A stretch of 64,000 bases of DNA, taken from the NCBI RefSeq assembly GCF_000182925.2, contig NC_026502.1, positions 2,108,001 through 2,172,000 on the forward strand. The letters run 5' to 3'. Position 1 is the first letter of the stretch; each line of letters begins with the position of its first letter. Position numbers and translations under genes: made by a program. Positions 36,480 to 50,399 of this stretch are shown here, in pieces. Under the pieces are notes generated by a model. The model ran no database searches and had not been told where the DNA came from. It saw nothing but the letters and a program-made list of their open reading frames with translations. This DNA is from Neurospora crassa OR74A (taxonomy: Eukaryota; Ascomycota; Sordariomycetes; Sordariales; Sordariaceae).

Positions 36480-39400
36480 GGGGCGTTAAATTAATCCTTA
36501 GAATTTATTTATATCCTTAGGGGTCGCCCCTTAGGAATTATAACTTTAATCCTTATTTAAATTAGATCTTTCTATATTTTATCTTTAAAAGTATTTTATT
36601 TCGTTTTTTTTTTTTTATAGCTATACTTTTTCTAAATTCGCGTTATAGTATTCGGCCTAGAATTTCTTCTACAAGTAATTTATTATTAACCGGTTTAAAG
36701 TTTCTTTAACCTCCTCCGTCTTCGGGTAAGATTTATTCCTCTTTAAATATCGTATTTAGGTTTTTAACGTCCAATATTATTCTATTTTTAATTATAAATT
36801 TCTTAATCCTCTTAGTATTTATAAATTTACTAAGTTATATCCTATTTAGAATATTAATATAATATACGCTCCCTAAATTAGAGATCCGGTATATTTTGTA
36901 GGGGCTTTACTATCGGTATAAGAGTTTCCTTATTAAATTTATATTAATCCTTCTAATATTATTATATTTTAAAACTAAATTACTAACTTTAATTTAAGCA
37001 TTTTTAAATTATATTTTCCACTAGTCTTATTTATTACAATAATTAATTATTACTTCCCTTATTACTACGACTTTTTCTATAGCCTATATAAATTTATATT
37101 TAGAATCCTTATATATTTAAATAACTATACTAATTAATTCCTCCCTAATTATTACCCTATTGTTATTCTTCTAATTAATAACTTACTAAGAGGGTAAATT
37201 AAATTCAATTAGTAATATTAAATTATAACTATATATTAATTAGAAGGGAGTATACCTATAATTTCCTTTAATAGTAGTCCAATCTATAAAGAGGATATAA
37301 GGTAAATATTTTTTCTAATTAGCGCTACTCCCTTTAATTATTTTTATAAGTAAAGAAGTAATTATAGTATATCCTTATTTATTTATACTATTAACTCGCG
37401 AATTGTAAGGTGCGATAGACTCCTTAGGAATCCTTAATTAAAGTAAGTATTTAATAATAGCCTTCTAGAATTCTGTATTACTATTAATTAAAATTATTAG
37501 AAGGTATCCCTACTTTAGGAATAGGAATTTAAAAAAGTCCTTCACCTTATTTAATAAAACTATAGGGAATAGGGTAGCTTCAATATAACTTATTAAATTA
37601 TCCCTAGCTTCTAATAGAGGGACTTTCTTACTATTCGTACCTAGGAGGTACTAAATATTTAATAACTATTTTCTAAAGGGGTAAAAGTTCGGGTAAATCT
37701 ATTAATAATTATCTTCGAACTGTTTAGGGTTAAATATTTAGTAATTAGGGTATAAGCGGATTAGTTCCTCTATTTAAATATATATTCCTTTTTAATAATA
37801 ATATTTTATAATACGGCGGTATATTCCTTTTTAGCCTTTATATTCTACTTTATTATAGTAACGGGATATAATTTATTAGCGTTCTTTTAGATTATTAATT
37901 AATCGTTTTAAGCTTTAGGTTGAGGTTGTAGGGCGTAATTAAAGGATTCTATTGTATACTATAAATTTAATAGTATTAATCCGGAATTAGTGTTTTATAA
38001 CAGCTCTTATTAACTTCGAAGGGACTTTATAAATTAATAGGTACTTAGCAATCTCTTTTAACTTCTTAGACTATTCCCCTTTAAATATTAGCTAAGGGTT
38101 ATCTATATATATAATAAAGATAGAGTAGATTTGTATATTTATAAAATCATTAATATCCTCCTTATATATTTACTTATAGAAGTTAGAAGGTCTAGGGGGT
38201 TTGCGAAATAAACTATTAGCTATTATATTTTTACTCCTTAGAATATACTTAATGTTAAAATTAAAGATTTTTATTTAGGCGATCTACTATATTAGTAGTG
38301 CGCTAGGTATATTGTTTATAGTATTATTTAATTAGTAGATTAGGATTATTATATTAGTTTTAATTATAAAGTAAGTGCCGAATAAGTACTTTCTTAAATG
38401 CTTTAAGGTATAGAGGAGGCCCCAAAATTCCCTCTTTATAATATTATACTTCTTTTCGGTATTAGACTAAATCCTACTTTCGAATTAATATAGGTATTAT
38501 TTTCTATCCAAGCCGATCTATTCTAAAATAGCTCCCTAACCTTCTAATAATATATTAACTATAAGGAAAATTATCCTATAATAGTCGTTATTATATATTA
38601 GGGTAGCAAGGATTAGTATAGTAGTAACTATATATTATAGGTACTCTATTACAAACTACTCGTTCTCTATCTATTAGAATTTAACGTCCTTCTTTATTAA
38701 ATTATAGAGGGGGATTACAATAATATTAAATCCTCTAATTTAAATTCTATAGTACCTTATAATATTTAGGAAGGTGCGGATTTACTCTAGCTCCTTTCCT
38801 TTCTTATTAGTTTAATATTCATAGTAAATTTATTTATTAATCTTCACAACCTTATTTATAGTTAGCACTCTTCTATTTAATATATATAAGTACCCTATTA
38901 ATACTACTTCCTTTTAATACTATTAGGATTTTATAGCCGCGATTATTCCTCCTATTAACTCTATATTAATAAGTACTTTATTAATATTTATAAAGTATTT
39001 TAATACGTACCTCTTAATCCCTTTAGTACTAATTTACTCTTTACTATAATCGCTTCGGGGTCCTTTAATATAGATATTATTAAAGTAAGGTTAGTAAACG
39101 TTAGGAATTAAATTATATAGTATTTTTATTATTACCCTTATAAATTATACAACGGAATTTATACCTCTTTATAGTAGAATAGTTATTCGGAAGTAACCGA
39201 TAGGGGTTAAGAAGGTAGTAAGGTTACAGTTAACTTCATTAAAGGAAATCTAGTTATACTCTAAGAAAAGATTTAATAGGAATATTATTTTGTAGCCTCT
39301 AAACGCTTCGCTAAATTCTTTATAGCTTAGGGGCGGGTTAATATTTTAGAGGATTATTCTATTAATCCGTTAAGCGTCGTTAATAAAATATAAACTGCTA

Positions 39401-40760
39401 TCCTTCTTTGTAATTAGGAATTAGTTATTCCTATATATTATATAATTTTCTTCTAAAATCCCTTTTTTAATTCGATTTTTTAATAAGTCGTATATTTTAT
39501 TATAAAGGGCTTTCGGGATTAGGATAGCTTTTATTTACTAAGTGGAGTAAGGGATGGTGCGGATTTCCTAAGGTGGAATAATATTGGAATTTAGCTTTCT
39601 ATATTTAGTAAAATCTTAAGCTAGAGTTTATTCCCTATTAAAGAGGATATAGGTAAATAATTCGGTTTCTCCTTTATTTAGGGTATCCTAGACTGTTTTT
39701 AGTAGGGTTTGGAATTATTCTTCTATTAAGTATAACCTTCGAATTAATTCTATAAACTTTAGTACTATATAGTAGTCCTATTTTGAGCCGCAATTTTTAA
39801 ATATAGAGGCAATCCGCTCCTTTATTGCTACTAATTTTTTTTCCTTCTAATTAGGGTTTCCTCCAAGCTTTAACCTATTTAATACAACGTTGTTAATTAA
39901 ATTTACTTTCTATACTATTTGCTTATATATTATATTAATCTATATAATTATATATTCTAATCTTCCCTTAGTACCCTCCAACTTCTCTTAAGCTTTTCTG
40001 TACTTATTTAGCGCGGATGTATATACTATTAGTAGGAAATTTTATTTAATAGTCCTTATTAATTTTAAAACGAATTTTTTCTAATAATAATAAATTTACC
40101 GAGAGATATTTGGACCTTATAGGCCGACTAGGAATATTTGTTCCTTTTCTAGGAAAATTACTAAATCCTCTATTATTTTATTATTAAAGGGGGTAATTCG
40201 CTTATTATCTTCCTTTAAAATATCCTTTAATAATTATCCTTAATTTATTAATAAAGCGGCCTCCTCTATATAATTTTCGCTAGGCCCACCTCCTTACCCT
40301 TTAATATATAAGGCTATTATAATAGTAGGGGAGTTAAACCCTCTATTTATTGCTTTACCTCCCCTTAAAAATCTTTAGGTTAGTAATTAGAGTGGTATAG
40401 ATTACTACTCCGTCGAATATTATAATTATATAGTTCCTTCCGCCTTCTTTATACTTTATATAGATTTTAGCGTTTTAAAAGAATAGTAACCCTAAAATAA
40501 TATTATAGTTCGGTAGGGCTTGCTTTATAATAAAGAAATAAATTTCCCGTCCCTTATTAAATAATTAAACTTTTTTGTAGGTTTTATTAAGAAATCCCTT
40601 CTTTCCTCTATTATTATTAATATTAGAAATTTCTATAGTAATATTTTAGAGTTTTAGCGAATCCGCTAGTACTTTATAAATAGTATTATATTTAGTATTT
40701 ATATTTAGTAAGGCGGTTACTTTCTTTCCTCCTTAGAATTTAATTAATATATAAAGTATA
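36480..40760 (-). pseudogene. Element D pol remnant
   Basis: Minus strand, stops read as former Gln. The protease end lies near 40440-40700 (ALPNYNIILGLLFFQNAKIY, matching the ILGLPFL block). Reverse transcriptase follows at 39000-39500: FLITKKDSSLYFINDAQRIN, EAFRGYKIIFLLNLFLEYNQ, and the active site as YFNNIYIKGP (39061-39090; expected YFDD). It then reads IRRYVLKYFININKVLI, a spacing I know from one group of fungal gypsy elements. RNase H and integrase lie further down to about 36600. The C-terminal tail near 36480-36700 is basic with no obvious chromodomain. Confidence 0.75.
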
Positions 40761-43351
40761 GGTAAAGGGGCGAGACGTATAGTATTACCCTTTATAAGGG
40801 GGGATTTATTAATGAATTTTATTTAGTTTATAGCGAGAATTAAGGTATCCCGAGGAAAGACGATGTGTAATAGTATAGATTTACTCTTTCTCTAATCCTT
40901 AATATTTTATTAATTAAATAGAGAGAAAATATTATTTTTTAAGGATAGTCGGGTAAATATAGGGCTATCGTTCCTTAAAGCGATTTTAATTAAATTTATT
41001 AATATATTTATCCTAGGCTCCTATTTTTCTATAGATACGAAGTAAACTTGCGTTTTATTAGGCCTAATAGGAATAAATTTATTAGTTTCCGAACTATTAT
41101 TAGGAGTTGTACTACTATAGTACTTAAATTGTATAGTAGGGATCCTATCTTTACTATAAGGTACCCTGGAGAATTATTTAATTTAATTGTAAATAGCTAG
41201 GGTATTAATAGGGTTATTTCGGATAATATTTTTAATAGTAATGGTAATTTTGGTGTTTATAAACTTAATAGTTATAGAGTATATTTCCTTTATATTTAAA
41301 ATATTATTTCGAACCCGGACATCCTTTACGTATATTTGATTTAGCCCTTCCTCCTTTTATACAAATAAAACCTTTTTAGGTTATAATTCTAGTGCTTTAT
41401 TAGTAGGGGTAAATAAGTACGTTCGAATTTCGTTATTTAAAGTAGTTCTAGGCTATTTAGGAGTAGATTTAAGTACTTCCGTAGTAGATGGACGAGGGAT
41501 TAGAATAAAAGGAGGGGTAATTGTAGAATTTAATATTATATTATTAATTTTAAGCTTCTTAAATTCGCTGGCTACTATTATAGTGTTTTAGGAAATAATA
41601 TAAATCTCTTTTTAGTTTATATTTATCTTAAAGAGCCCTCTTAATTTAGTAATTTAATTAGGATTAGCGATAATTATATAAATTTAAATTATTTATTCCC
41701 GGGTAAGAGAGGATATTTTATATAGTTCCTTAAATGTTTTTATTAAAATATAATTAATAGTAATAATAGGGGAACTGTTTTTAATTTAAATTTAATTCTA
41801 ATATTATTTAGCCTACTTAGGATCCTAAAGTAAATTAAAAGTTAGAATAAACGGTACGTTCTACGGGTTACGCTATTACTAGATTTCGAATTCCTATTTC
41901 TTAAACTTCTAATAATTAGGGTAGTTAATAGCTAAAACTATAAGGAAGCGGATTGTATCCCCTAGTCGGCCTAAACTAAATACTTGAAAATATACATCCT
42001 TAAGGACTTTATTATTATAGTTTATTTTAGAACCTATAAATACTATAGTATTCGTACTCCTATTTCAGTTAGCAGGCTTCTAGCTAGTAATATTATAATT
42101 ATAATCGACCTCCTTCTACTTATACTCCTAAATATAGTAACCGAATTAGTTATACTAATAGTATTACTATCGATACCCTCCCCTATCGTCTCCTCTCACA
42201 CTTCGTTTACCCCTACTCCTTTTATAAAGAATATTAGTTTAAATAATATTAATTTAAGGATTTGTAAATTAGGTAGGTTAGTGAGGGGTGGGCTACTAAG
42301 GGAAGGGGATTTATTACTAGACTTAGGGAATAAAAATAACGCTTCAAATAATTATTAATTATTCTATATAATTAATTAGATTATTTATAGTTTTCTTATT
42401 AAGAATTGGGGTAGCCTTAGTAAGAATTTATATTTTTATAGTAGTTTTCTTAATAGGGACTTTAGTTATAGCTTTTTCTTTAAAGGATTCCGAAGAATTA
42501 TTTAAATTAACTATACGTTTAACTTTATACTTATACTTCTTAATAAATATCTTTTCTTCGCTACTACTATTAATATTTAATAAAGTATTAGAATTAATAT
42601 TATTAAACTATTCTATTATAAGTTTATTTAGAGATTGAGAAAATTTAGTCTACTTTATAATATAGAGCTCCTCCTTCAATTTTTATAAGAAGGTAGTAAT
42701 TATATATTTAGTATCGATATATAACTTCTTATAGAAATTCTTAATAGTATTACAATTAGTATTATTCCGATTTTATACCTTTTAGCGAATAAGTAGTACC
42801 GAATAAGTAAGAATAGTATCGATGATTTTTTTTATTTAATAAGAGACGTATTTAATATAAAACTTCTTTAAAGTAGTAAATATGTTATCCGTCTATTCGG
42901 GATTTTTTACTTTATAAATAACCTTAAGTCTTTTAATAAACTCCTCCTAAGTAATAGTATTTTTAATTTAGAGGTTACGAAGGAGACTTTTATTAACGTC
43001 CTTAGGCTCCTTTTTATACTATTAAAGCTAAGTATTAATTTTAAATTCGTTATTTCTAAACTTATAAATACTAACCTCTTCTTCGAATAATTCAATATAT
43101 TTAGAAATTCTTTTTCTATTAAATTTTTTCTTTAGGAGAATTTTTCGAATAAAGGTAGCGTTATTCGTAAGGAAGGCGGTAATAATATTAAAAGATATTT
43201 TATTCGGACGAATAGGAATATTAATCGAAGGAGTCTTATTAATAGTAGTACTATTAATATTAAATATAGTAGATAGTTGAGATCTGTAAGGATCTTAGTA
43301 ATAATTCGGTAGTTTATAATATTAGTATTAAAAAGTAATACTCTTTTTCTT
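40761..43351 (-). pseudogene. Element D gag remnant
   Basis: Minus-strand region upstream of the protease. Near 42600-42900 a helical gag-like stretch is readable (FYKKLYIDTKYIITTFLQKL, KEELYIIKQTKFSQSLNK). I did not find a clear CCHC knuckle. The gap 43352-43451 separates it from the 5' LTR. The plus-strand frame 41984-42358 is antisense shadow. Confidence 0.55.
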
Positions 43352-43451
43352 NNNNNNNNNNNNNNNNNNNNNNNNNNNNNNNNNNNNNNNNNNNNNNNNN
43401 NNNNNNNNNNNNNNNNNNNNNNNNNNNNNNNNNNNNNNNNNNNNNNNNNNN

Positions 43452-43979
43452 CCACACCAACACAAAAAAGCACCCTACCACACCTAAATATAGTAGGGAG
43501 CAGATTTAGAGTTGAATATAGCCTTCGTCCTTAGGAATTAAGATAGAGTAATAAAGTTACAATTTATTAACTATTATTAAAAATTAATAAGAAGGATAAG
43601 ACCCTTCTTATTAGCCTTAAATTAACGGGCGATTCTAGAAGTTAATTTCTTTTATAAGAGGGTTACTAGGTTTACTATTACAAGAGTATTTAATAGTAAT
43701 TCTATAGTTTAGGAGCGGAACTTCTTGGTCTATCTACGAGGAAAAAGTATTGTCTAATTAAGAGTGCCTATCCTTTCGCCTATTCTCAATTCGGGATCTC
43801 CTCCTTATATCCTCTTCCTTACTCAGTATATTCCTAGGGTCCTAACCGACTAGTGTAGTAGATTTGCTCCCTAATGTATGACAAACTAAGGCCCTAATAT
43901 CTCCACTCATTATATAAAAGTAAGAGTTTTTAAAGCAAGAAAGGAAAAAACAGAAAAAAGAACCAACTACCCCACATTA
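43452..43979 (-). repeat. 5' LTR and leader of element D, partly RIP-free
   Basis: The last 72 bp are shared with 30334-30405. The outer 43850-43979 and inner 43452-43500 parts keep many CA dinucleotides (CCACACCAACACAAAA, AACCAACTACCCCACATT), unlike the matching 3' LTR fragment. The inner limit of the LTR cannot be fixed because its partner is lost in a gap. Confidence 0.6.
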
Positions 43980-44805
43980 ATATAGTACGTAATAAGCGTT
44001 ATTCTTTAGACGTTAATACTAGCCGCATTGTAATACAATTTGAATAATACTATCCAATTTACTATTAGATTATTACTAAATAAGTTTATATACGGCTTTA
44101 AACTACGAACGGCCTTCGATCTACTTATATTAAATAACTAGGAAGTTACTATTATAGAATCTTTAGTAATTATTTATTAAAAATATTAATTCGAGGCTAT
44201 AAAATTTATTAATTAGGTTAAGATAGTTACGAAGGAATAATATAATTTTAAATACTCCCTAGTAACCTTCAATGTAAATAATAAAATTTATTTATATTTT
44301 AGTAAAGGCTATTACCTCCTTGGGAGCCCGAAGAGAAAATAGTTAGTAGAATAAATAGGTCCCTATCGGATTTTCGAAAAAATTGGCCCGCTAGCCTACC
44401 GGCTTAACTTACCTAGTACTTAACGTACCTATTCTATTATATCCGTAGTATATCTTTACAAATTAGTATAGGGTCCCGATTCGTTTAATTACAAAATTTT
44501 ACTATTATTATTAATTAAAGTAAATAGATAGGAGGAATAGAAAGTTAAAAATTTTATTGCTAGAAGTTAGGGCCCGTTAAATATATAGTATTTAATTAAA
44601 TAGACCGGGTATTAGAATAAGAATAATATATAGGAATTGCGTAGTGAATTTATAAGAAATGTGAAGGAGTTGGTAAAAGAATTTAATAAGGAATATCCGC
44701 TAGACTTACTATTTTAAAGCAATTGCAGGAAGGTAATTTAGTAAATTGGGGGTATATTTTAATAAATGTAGCGTTAGAATTAATAGAAGATACAATATTT
44801 TTTAT
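43980..44805 (+). pseudogene. Element C pol remnant, part 2 (integrase end, chromodomain)
   Basis: Continues the C integrase frame after element D: LLLNKFIYGFKLRTAFDLL near 44080, GPYRIFEKIGPLAYRLNLP near 44360, then a chromodomain-like tail at 44530-44700. The tail reads VKNFIARSQGPLNIQYLIKQ then TGYQNKNNIQELRSEF, where expected Trp residues (KW.GY, NTWE) have become stop or other codons by RIP. The frame closes near 44800, just before a purine tract. Confidence 0.75.
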
Positions 44806-45309
44806 TAAAAGAAGGGGAGATTATTTGGAAATTATAAGGGTTTAAAAACTTTTCTTTTATTTAAAATTTTTCTATTTTCTTTCTATATTGGACTTTCCCA
44901 CGGAAGTTATATTTTCTATATTTTCTATTAAGATTTCTAGAACTTCATTTAAAAATACGTCCAAATAGAGGCAGGCCTATTACTAGTAGTATATAGAATA
45001 ATATACTATACGCTACTTATAGCTTTAATTAAAAAGTTTCTATCCCAATTAGGTAAGTACGTACAATTGTACGAAGGTAGCGGTAGCTATAATTATATAT
45101 AGTAAACGGCCCCGGTAGGTAAATACTTGTAAAGGAAGAGTTTTAGTACGTATATATAATTTTTAAAAGAATTAAAATTATTTAGCTACTCTTATACTCT
45201 CTCCTTCTTACTCTAGTAACCTTATTACTACTTGCCCTATCCCTATATATTCAACTTCACTACGGCTTTGTATAGTAATTTTATTAAAACTAATTATTAT
45301 TTATTAATT
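44806..45309. other. Spacer after element C pol, starts with a polypurine tract
   Basis: AAAAGAAGGGGAGA at about 44807-44820 resembles the polypurine tract at the true 3' end (54715-54725). No LTR of C follows it. The rest to 45309 is RIP-mutated, with no frame I can support. Confidence 0.5.
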
Positions 45310-45572
45310 TTCTTTTATTTTATACTCGCCGATTACAATTACGGTATAATAAGATAGCCGACGTCGATATAAATTCCCCGCCGCCTACTAATAACCTATT
45401 CGCAACTCTTAATAATTGGGTTAATAATTCTAATTGTAATAGTAGTCTATGTAATCTTATAGTAGACCGGTAATTCGCCCCGCAATTATTCGAGTACGAC
45501 CTACGGTTCGGCGTATTAATTAATATAGTAAAATACTTTAATTATTATACTATTAATAGTATTCCTAATAAG

Positions 45573-45790
45573 TATTACGGCGAACAGAGGGAAAGAATAC
45601 GACAATGCGATAATAACCCTACTATTGAATAAAGATCGAAAAATAAAGAAGAAAGAAAGCTAAGATACAAAGATAGATTTACAGTACGAAGGATATAGAT
45701 CTTATATACTACTAAGAGCCTTATAGTAGGTCCGTTAAGGCTACTATACAAAATAACTAGAATAACCAGCGGCTAAACCGTACTGTTACA
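45573..45790 (-). repeat. 3' LTR of element E
   Basis: 218 bp, TATTACGGCGAACAGAGG to CGTACTGTTACA, strongly RIP-mutated. Matches 52414-52631 with transition differences only, as far as I could align. Confidence 0.92.
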
Positions 45791-45803
45791 TTACCCCCCC
45801 CTC
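45791..45803 (-). other. Polypurine tract of element E
   Basis: TTACCCCCCCCTC on the plus strand, a purine run on the minus strand directly before the 3' LTR. This is the plus-strand primer site in reverse transcription. Confidence 0.7.
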
Positions 45804-45829
45804 AAGAAAAGACTCGCCTCGAATCTTTC

Positions 45830-48800
45830 ACGCAATAACTAGAAAAGAAAAAAAAGAAAAAAAAAAAATCTAGTACGCGCACACTAATTCGAACTAACGA
45901 CCTTCCTAGCAGAGGGTATATACCTTCGTAGTAATTAGTACAGTACCTTTAGGGTACTAACCCATCGTATACTATACTAATATTCCAATTATAATTTTAT
46001 TATTAACCAACTATCCGTTCCTATTGCTTATTATAGCGCGCGTAATTCCGCCTTCCTTCTAATATATAGAATATTACCATTTCTTATTTCCTCCTCGATC
46101 GTAGCAATCGCCTACACGTACTTTCTTCCTTAGGGATATTATTATCCTTATAATCCTCTAAAAATCTATTATTAACTACCGCCTCTAATTAGAACTCCAA
46201 ATATTGTAGGAATTCCGCTACCGTTAGGTTTATCTCGTAAAATTCCCTAATTCTTGTAGCAATATTCTTAAAGTCCTGTACCGGCTACTATATTAGATTT
46301 AAGTCCCATCCTTACTATTATATTTAGTACTAAAACTTCCTATAATAAATCTAAAATACAACAACGTAATCTACTTCCTATTCTTCAATATTATTAACCA
46401 TTTCACCCTCTAGACACTCTACTACTTAGCTAAATAACGGATTATTTAAATATCGGCGGAATTTATTTACCGAAAACTAATTAGTAATACGCCAATCTAT
46501 AGGAAAGTCTAACTTATAAGTATATCTAATTCTCGTAATAATCTTAAATACCTAGTATATTTATAAGAAACTAAGCTTATTACTAGGTCGTCCTTCCGTA
46601 GACTAATTTTTCTTAATAATAAAAACTCTATCCCTTACATCAAAATCTAATTCCCAATAGTATTTATTAACTTATATAGTTTACCGCTATTATATTTACG
46701 TAATAATTATTCTCGCTTTCTCAATATAATTCTAAATCCAAATCGCAATTTCTCTAATATCCTATTTAAACAACCGTTCGGCCGTAGGTAAATCTTCTAA
46801 TAAAGTTCGGGTTTTCCATTCTACAAAGGATAGTATAGGAAAGCTAAATATAACTTCGTATAGCTAAAGTCCAATATTCTCATAGTATAATCTATTTTAA
46901 GCGAAATTAATAACTAGGATTAATTCAAACTAATTATCTTATATATAGTTAACGAACGGACGGAGCCTCTAAGTAAAATATTTATAAAAGTTCTCAACCT
47001 ATCCTATAGTTTAAGAATATCTTAATAATACAAATATCTATTTTATACCTATTATACTTAACATCTCTTAATTAAAGGAGGATTTAAATTAAAGGCCTTA
47101 ATCGCTAATAATTTCCTATAGTAATCCGAAAATCCGGAAGGGTCCCTCGTAGTACAAATAATAAACCTCCTTTCTAATTATATTACTTTTATACGGTATT
47201 AACCAATTACTCTTTAATAAAGGATCGATAATACTAAAAATATTATTGTAACTATATTTATCTATAAGCATCTTTTTAAAATTAATAATAATACAGCGCT
47301 AAGGTCTCTTTTATATATCTATCAATTGTAAATTCCCTAGTACTTTATCCTATAGGTATTTAAATACATAGTATATTATATAATTAGTTATATATTAATT
47401 AACGTCTCCGGAGAACCTTAGCTACTAATATTTCGCTACTATTAATTGCTTTATTTTATTCCTACCGGAATAGGCCGTAGCTATACTATTATAGTACTCT
47501 CGGATCGCTCTTATCCTTAAATACTCTTAATTAAGGACTACCAACCTCCCTTAGTAAAATAACGTTTATCCTTATAACAATATAAACCCTAAATCTTACT
47601 TTATAGTTTTCTATTAATAGCCTTCCAAATTAGAATATTCCTTATTTACTCGCAATAGAATTATAATTAATTTGTAGCCTATCCCCGATAGTCGGGCGTT
47701 ATCGTCTATTAAATCTAACGTACAAATGCGTAGGAGCGTATCCTCCCCCCCCTCGGGCGCCTCGAATAGTTTAAATAACCGTATAAACCTCTACGCCTCC
47801 TTTTTATCCTTCTACGTTTTTAGGTCCTTAACCTTCTTAAATAAAGTATCCGTAGCGGTATTATCTTTTCCCGGATAGTAAGTAATATAGAAATAGTACT
47901 AAAAAAGCGCCTCCGCCTATATAGTTTACTATAAATTAAATAACCTTTTCGTACTAAAATACTTTAAAGCTTTATAATCTATAAAAATAATAAATAATCC
48001 CTATTATAATTTAATAAATTCGGCCCTCCAATATAATAACCTGTATATTACTACTAATATTTCTTTATTGTAAATAAAATAATTATACTCTATACCCTAT
48101 ATAATTTCGGAATAAAAGGTAATAGGATACTACCTATCCTTATACTTTTAAAATAATACTCCGGCTAATATACTATTAAAAACGTTTATTTCTATCCAAA
48201 TTGTCCTACTGTATTCGAAATATATTAAAATAGAAGCTTTCAACAACCTCCTCTTTAATTCGTTAAAAACCGTTTAATAATTTGTAATTTAATTAAAAAT
48301 TTCTCCCTTCTTTATTAATTTAGTTAGAAGCTTTACAACCCGTCTATATTCCCGTATAAATTTCCAATAGAAATTATAAAATCCTAAAAAGGATTAAATT
48401 CCTTTAACTATAATAGGTTCCTACTATTCCTTAACTATAGCCACCTTTATAAGGTTAATTAATACGCTATTAATACTAATAATAAATCCTAAAAATTTAA
48501 TTTCTTAAACGTAGAACTCGCACTTATCCAAGTCTACCTATAATCCGGCCTCCTTAAGGCGGTTTAAAACCTTTAGAACGTAGGTCTTATACTCCTCTAA
48601 AATATTAGAGTAAATAAAGATATTGTCGATATAAATACTATAAAAATCATCCAAATACCCTATTAAGGCTTCGTTAATATATTGTTAAAAAGTAGAAGGA
48701 CTATTAGTTAGACTAAACGGTAAGACTTTATACTTGTACGCCCTATACCGAATCCTAAAGGTCGTTAACTCTTTATCGTCGGAGTATATCTAGATATAAT

Positions 48801-50300
48801 AGAACGCTTAATAAATATTAATTTTTATAAAGAATTTAACTTGTAAAATTCGAAATAACGTTTCCTCAATTAAAGGGAACGGGTATCGATCCTTCTAAAT
48901 AATAGCGTTCAACTTCTAGTAATTTATACAAAAATAAAATTTCCTATTTACTTTAAAAATAAAAAGGATTAATACTACTTATAGTATAGTACTACTTTCA
49001 ATAAATCCTTTATTAAAGTTCTCAATAATATATAGCCGGTAAACTTCTAATTTATTTGTATTTATTTTATATAATGGACTATAATTTAAATCCTCTAGCC
49101 GGCTATCTTTATATAATTCGATTCGATAATTACTATTGCCCAAAGTTAAAAGGGTATTTAATTATTATTTATTAAACACCTCTAAATATTTATAGTAGTA
49201 CTCTAAAACCTTCGTCCGGGCTCTAACTATTAATTCCGCCTCTTCCTAGCCTTCTTTATTATTCCAAATTTCTTAATATCTCCTTTCTTCAATAAAATAA
49301 TTAATTTTATACAAATTCGTAATACTAAAATATTCCTTTTTTACCATCAATATTAAACTAATAAATCTAATAATAGTTATATCTAATATATATTCCTTAT
49401 ACTAGGCCATTCCCCTTCGCTAATAGAAATAGCCCTATTCGTCTTTCTAGAGGCTATTATTAAAACTTCCTCCTCCCTTTAATTCTAATTCCTTTTAATA
49501 CTACTTTAAATCTTCCTTTAAATCCCTCTAACAATCCTACTATACTTCTTTATCTACCTTCTTACTAATAAAAAGTAATAATATATTAATATCTCCTATA
49601 AACTCGCACTCTATATAGGCCAACGCTCGTTTTATAAGATCCTTAACATAGACTAAATTTAAACGCTATAGGATTTAATTTAGACGAACTATAATTAAGG
49701 GTAATAAAAATACTATATAGTGCTATATTTTTAACTATTAAATCCATTTCCTAATAGCAACTCCGTTGTAACGTTTCTTATTATCTTTTTCTATTAAAAC
49801 CTCCCTTCGCTCCGTATTAATTTAATAAGCAAGATCAACCTTCCTTTATTTATATTCAATATAAATATTTTATATCCAATCCGGGTCCTTAAATTAAGAA
49901 TCGTTGAATAATAATCTATAACAATACTAATTAATACCCATATCGTAGTATTCAAACTATAAACGTCTAATAATTATATTATAATAAATATCTATAATTA
50001 CGAGCTATTCGTTATATACAGTACGGTATTAAATAGTAATATTAGCTTTAAGGGCCCGTATAATTTTCTTATTATTATCCCTAACGAATAGTCCTCCAAT
50101 ATAAATAGGTTTAAATTAGTAATTTACTTCTAATTATAAATACTAAATTAATTTAATAATAGTCTTTTTACTAATTAAAATATATACTACTACTCCCGAA
50201 TTTATAATAGCTTTTTTAATAATTAAGGAAATTCTATTACTACCTACTTTAATTACTAACGTAAAAGGGGGACCCCCTAAATAACTTCCTAAAAAATCTA
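45830..50300 (-). pseudogene. Element E pol remnant
   Basis: Minus strand, with stops from former Gln codons. Reverse transcriptase around 48300-48900: PFSLTNSPSTFQQYINEALI, then the active site YIDNIFIYSN (near 48601-48640, YxDD with Asp to Asn), then FLGFYNFYWKFIREYRRVV. Integrase around 46900-47700, with QVENFYKYFTQRLRPFVNY and DNQFELILVINFAQNR. A chromodomain-like end lies near 46190-46390 (VDYVVVFQIYYRKFQYQIQQ, then GWDLNLIQQPVQDF), where Gln/stop positions stand for former Trp or Gln. Confidence 0.82.
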
Positions 50301-50399
50301 ACTTTACGCTATTCGGTAATTTTCTTTACCGAAACTATATAGATTACTACTCTAAATAGGAATCTATTTTACTTAGGGTCTCTAATTTTCTAACTCCTT

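Larger units (their letters stand above)
30234..43979 (-). mobile_element. LTR retrotransposon D (Ty3/gypsy), minus strand, with extra ORFs
   Basis: About 13.7 kb inserted in the integrase gene of C. The outer LTR ends are shared: 30334-30405 matches 43908-43979 over 72 bp (AAGTAAGAGTTTTTAAAG in both). Minus-strand gag and pol fill 36480-43351. Between pol and the 3' LTR are two long unidentified ORFs in opposite directions. The left boundary lies in the gap at 30234-30333, so the target duplication cannot be read. The C reading frame resumes directly after 43979. Confidence 0.75.

Noticed and set aside
41984-42358. Hydrophobic 124-codon plus-strand frame (possible membrane protein)
   Set aside because: Antisense to the element D gag; apparent hydrophobicity comes from AT-rich RIP sequence.
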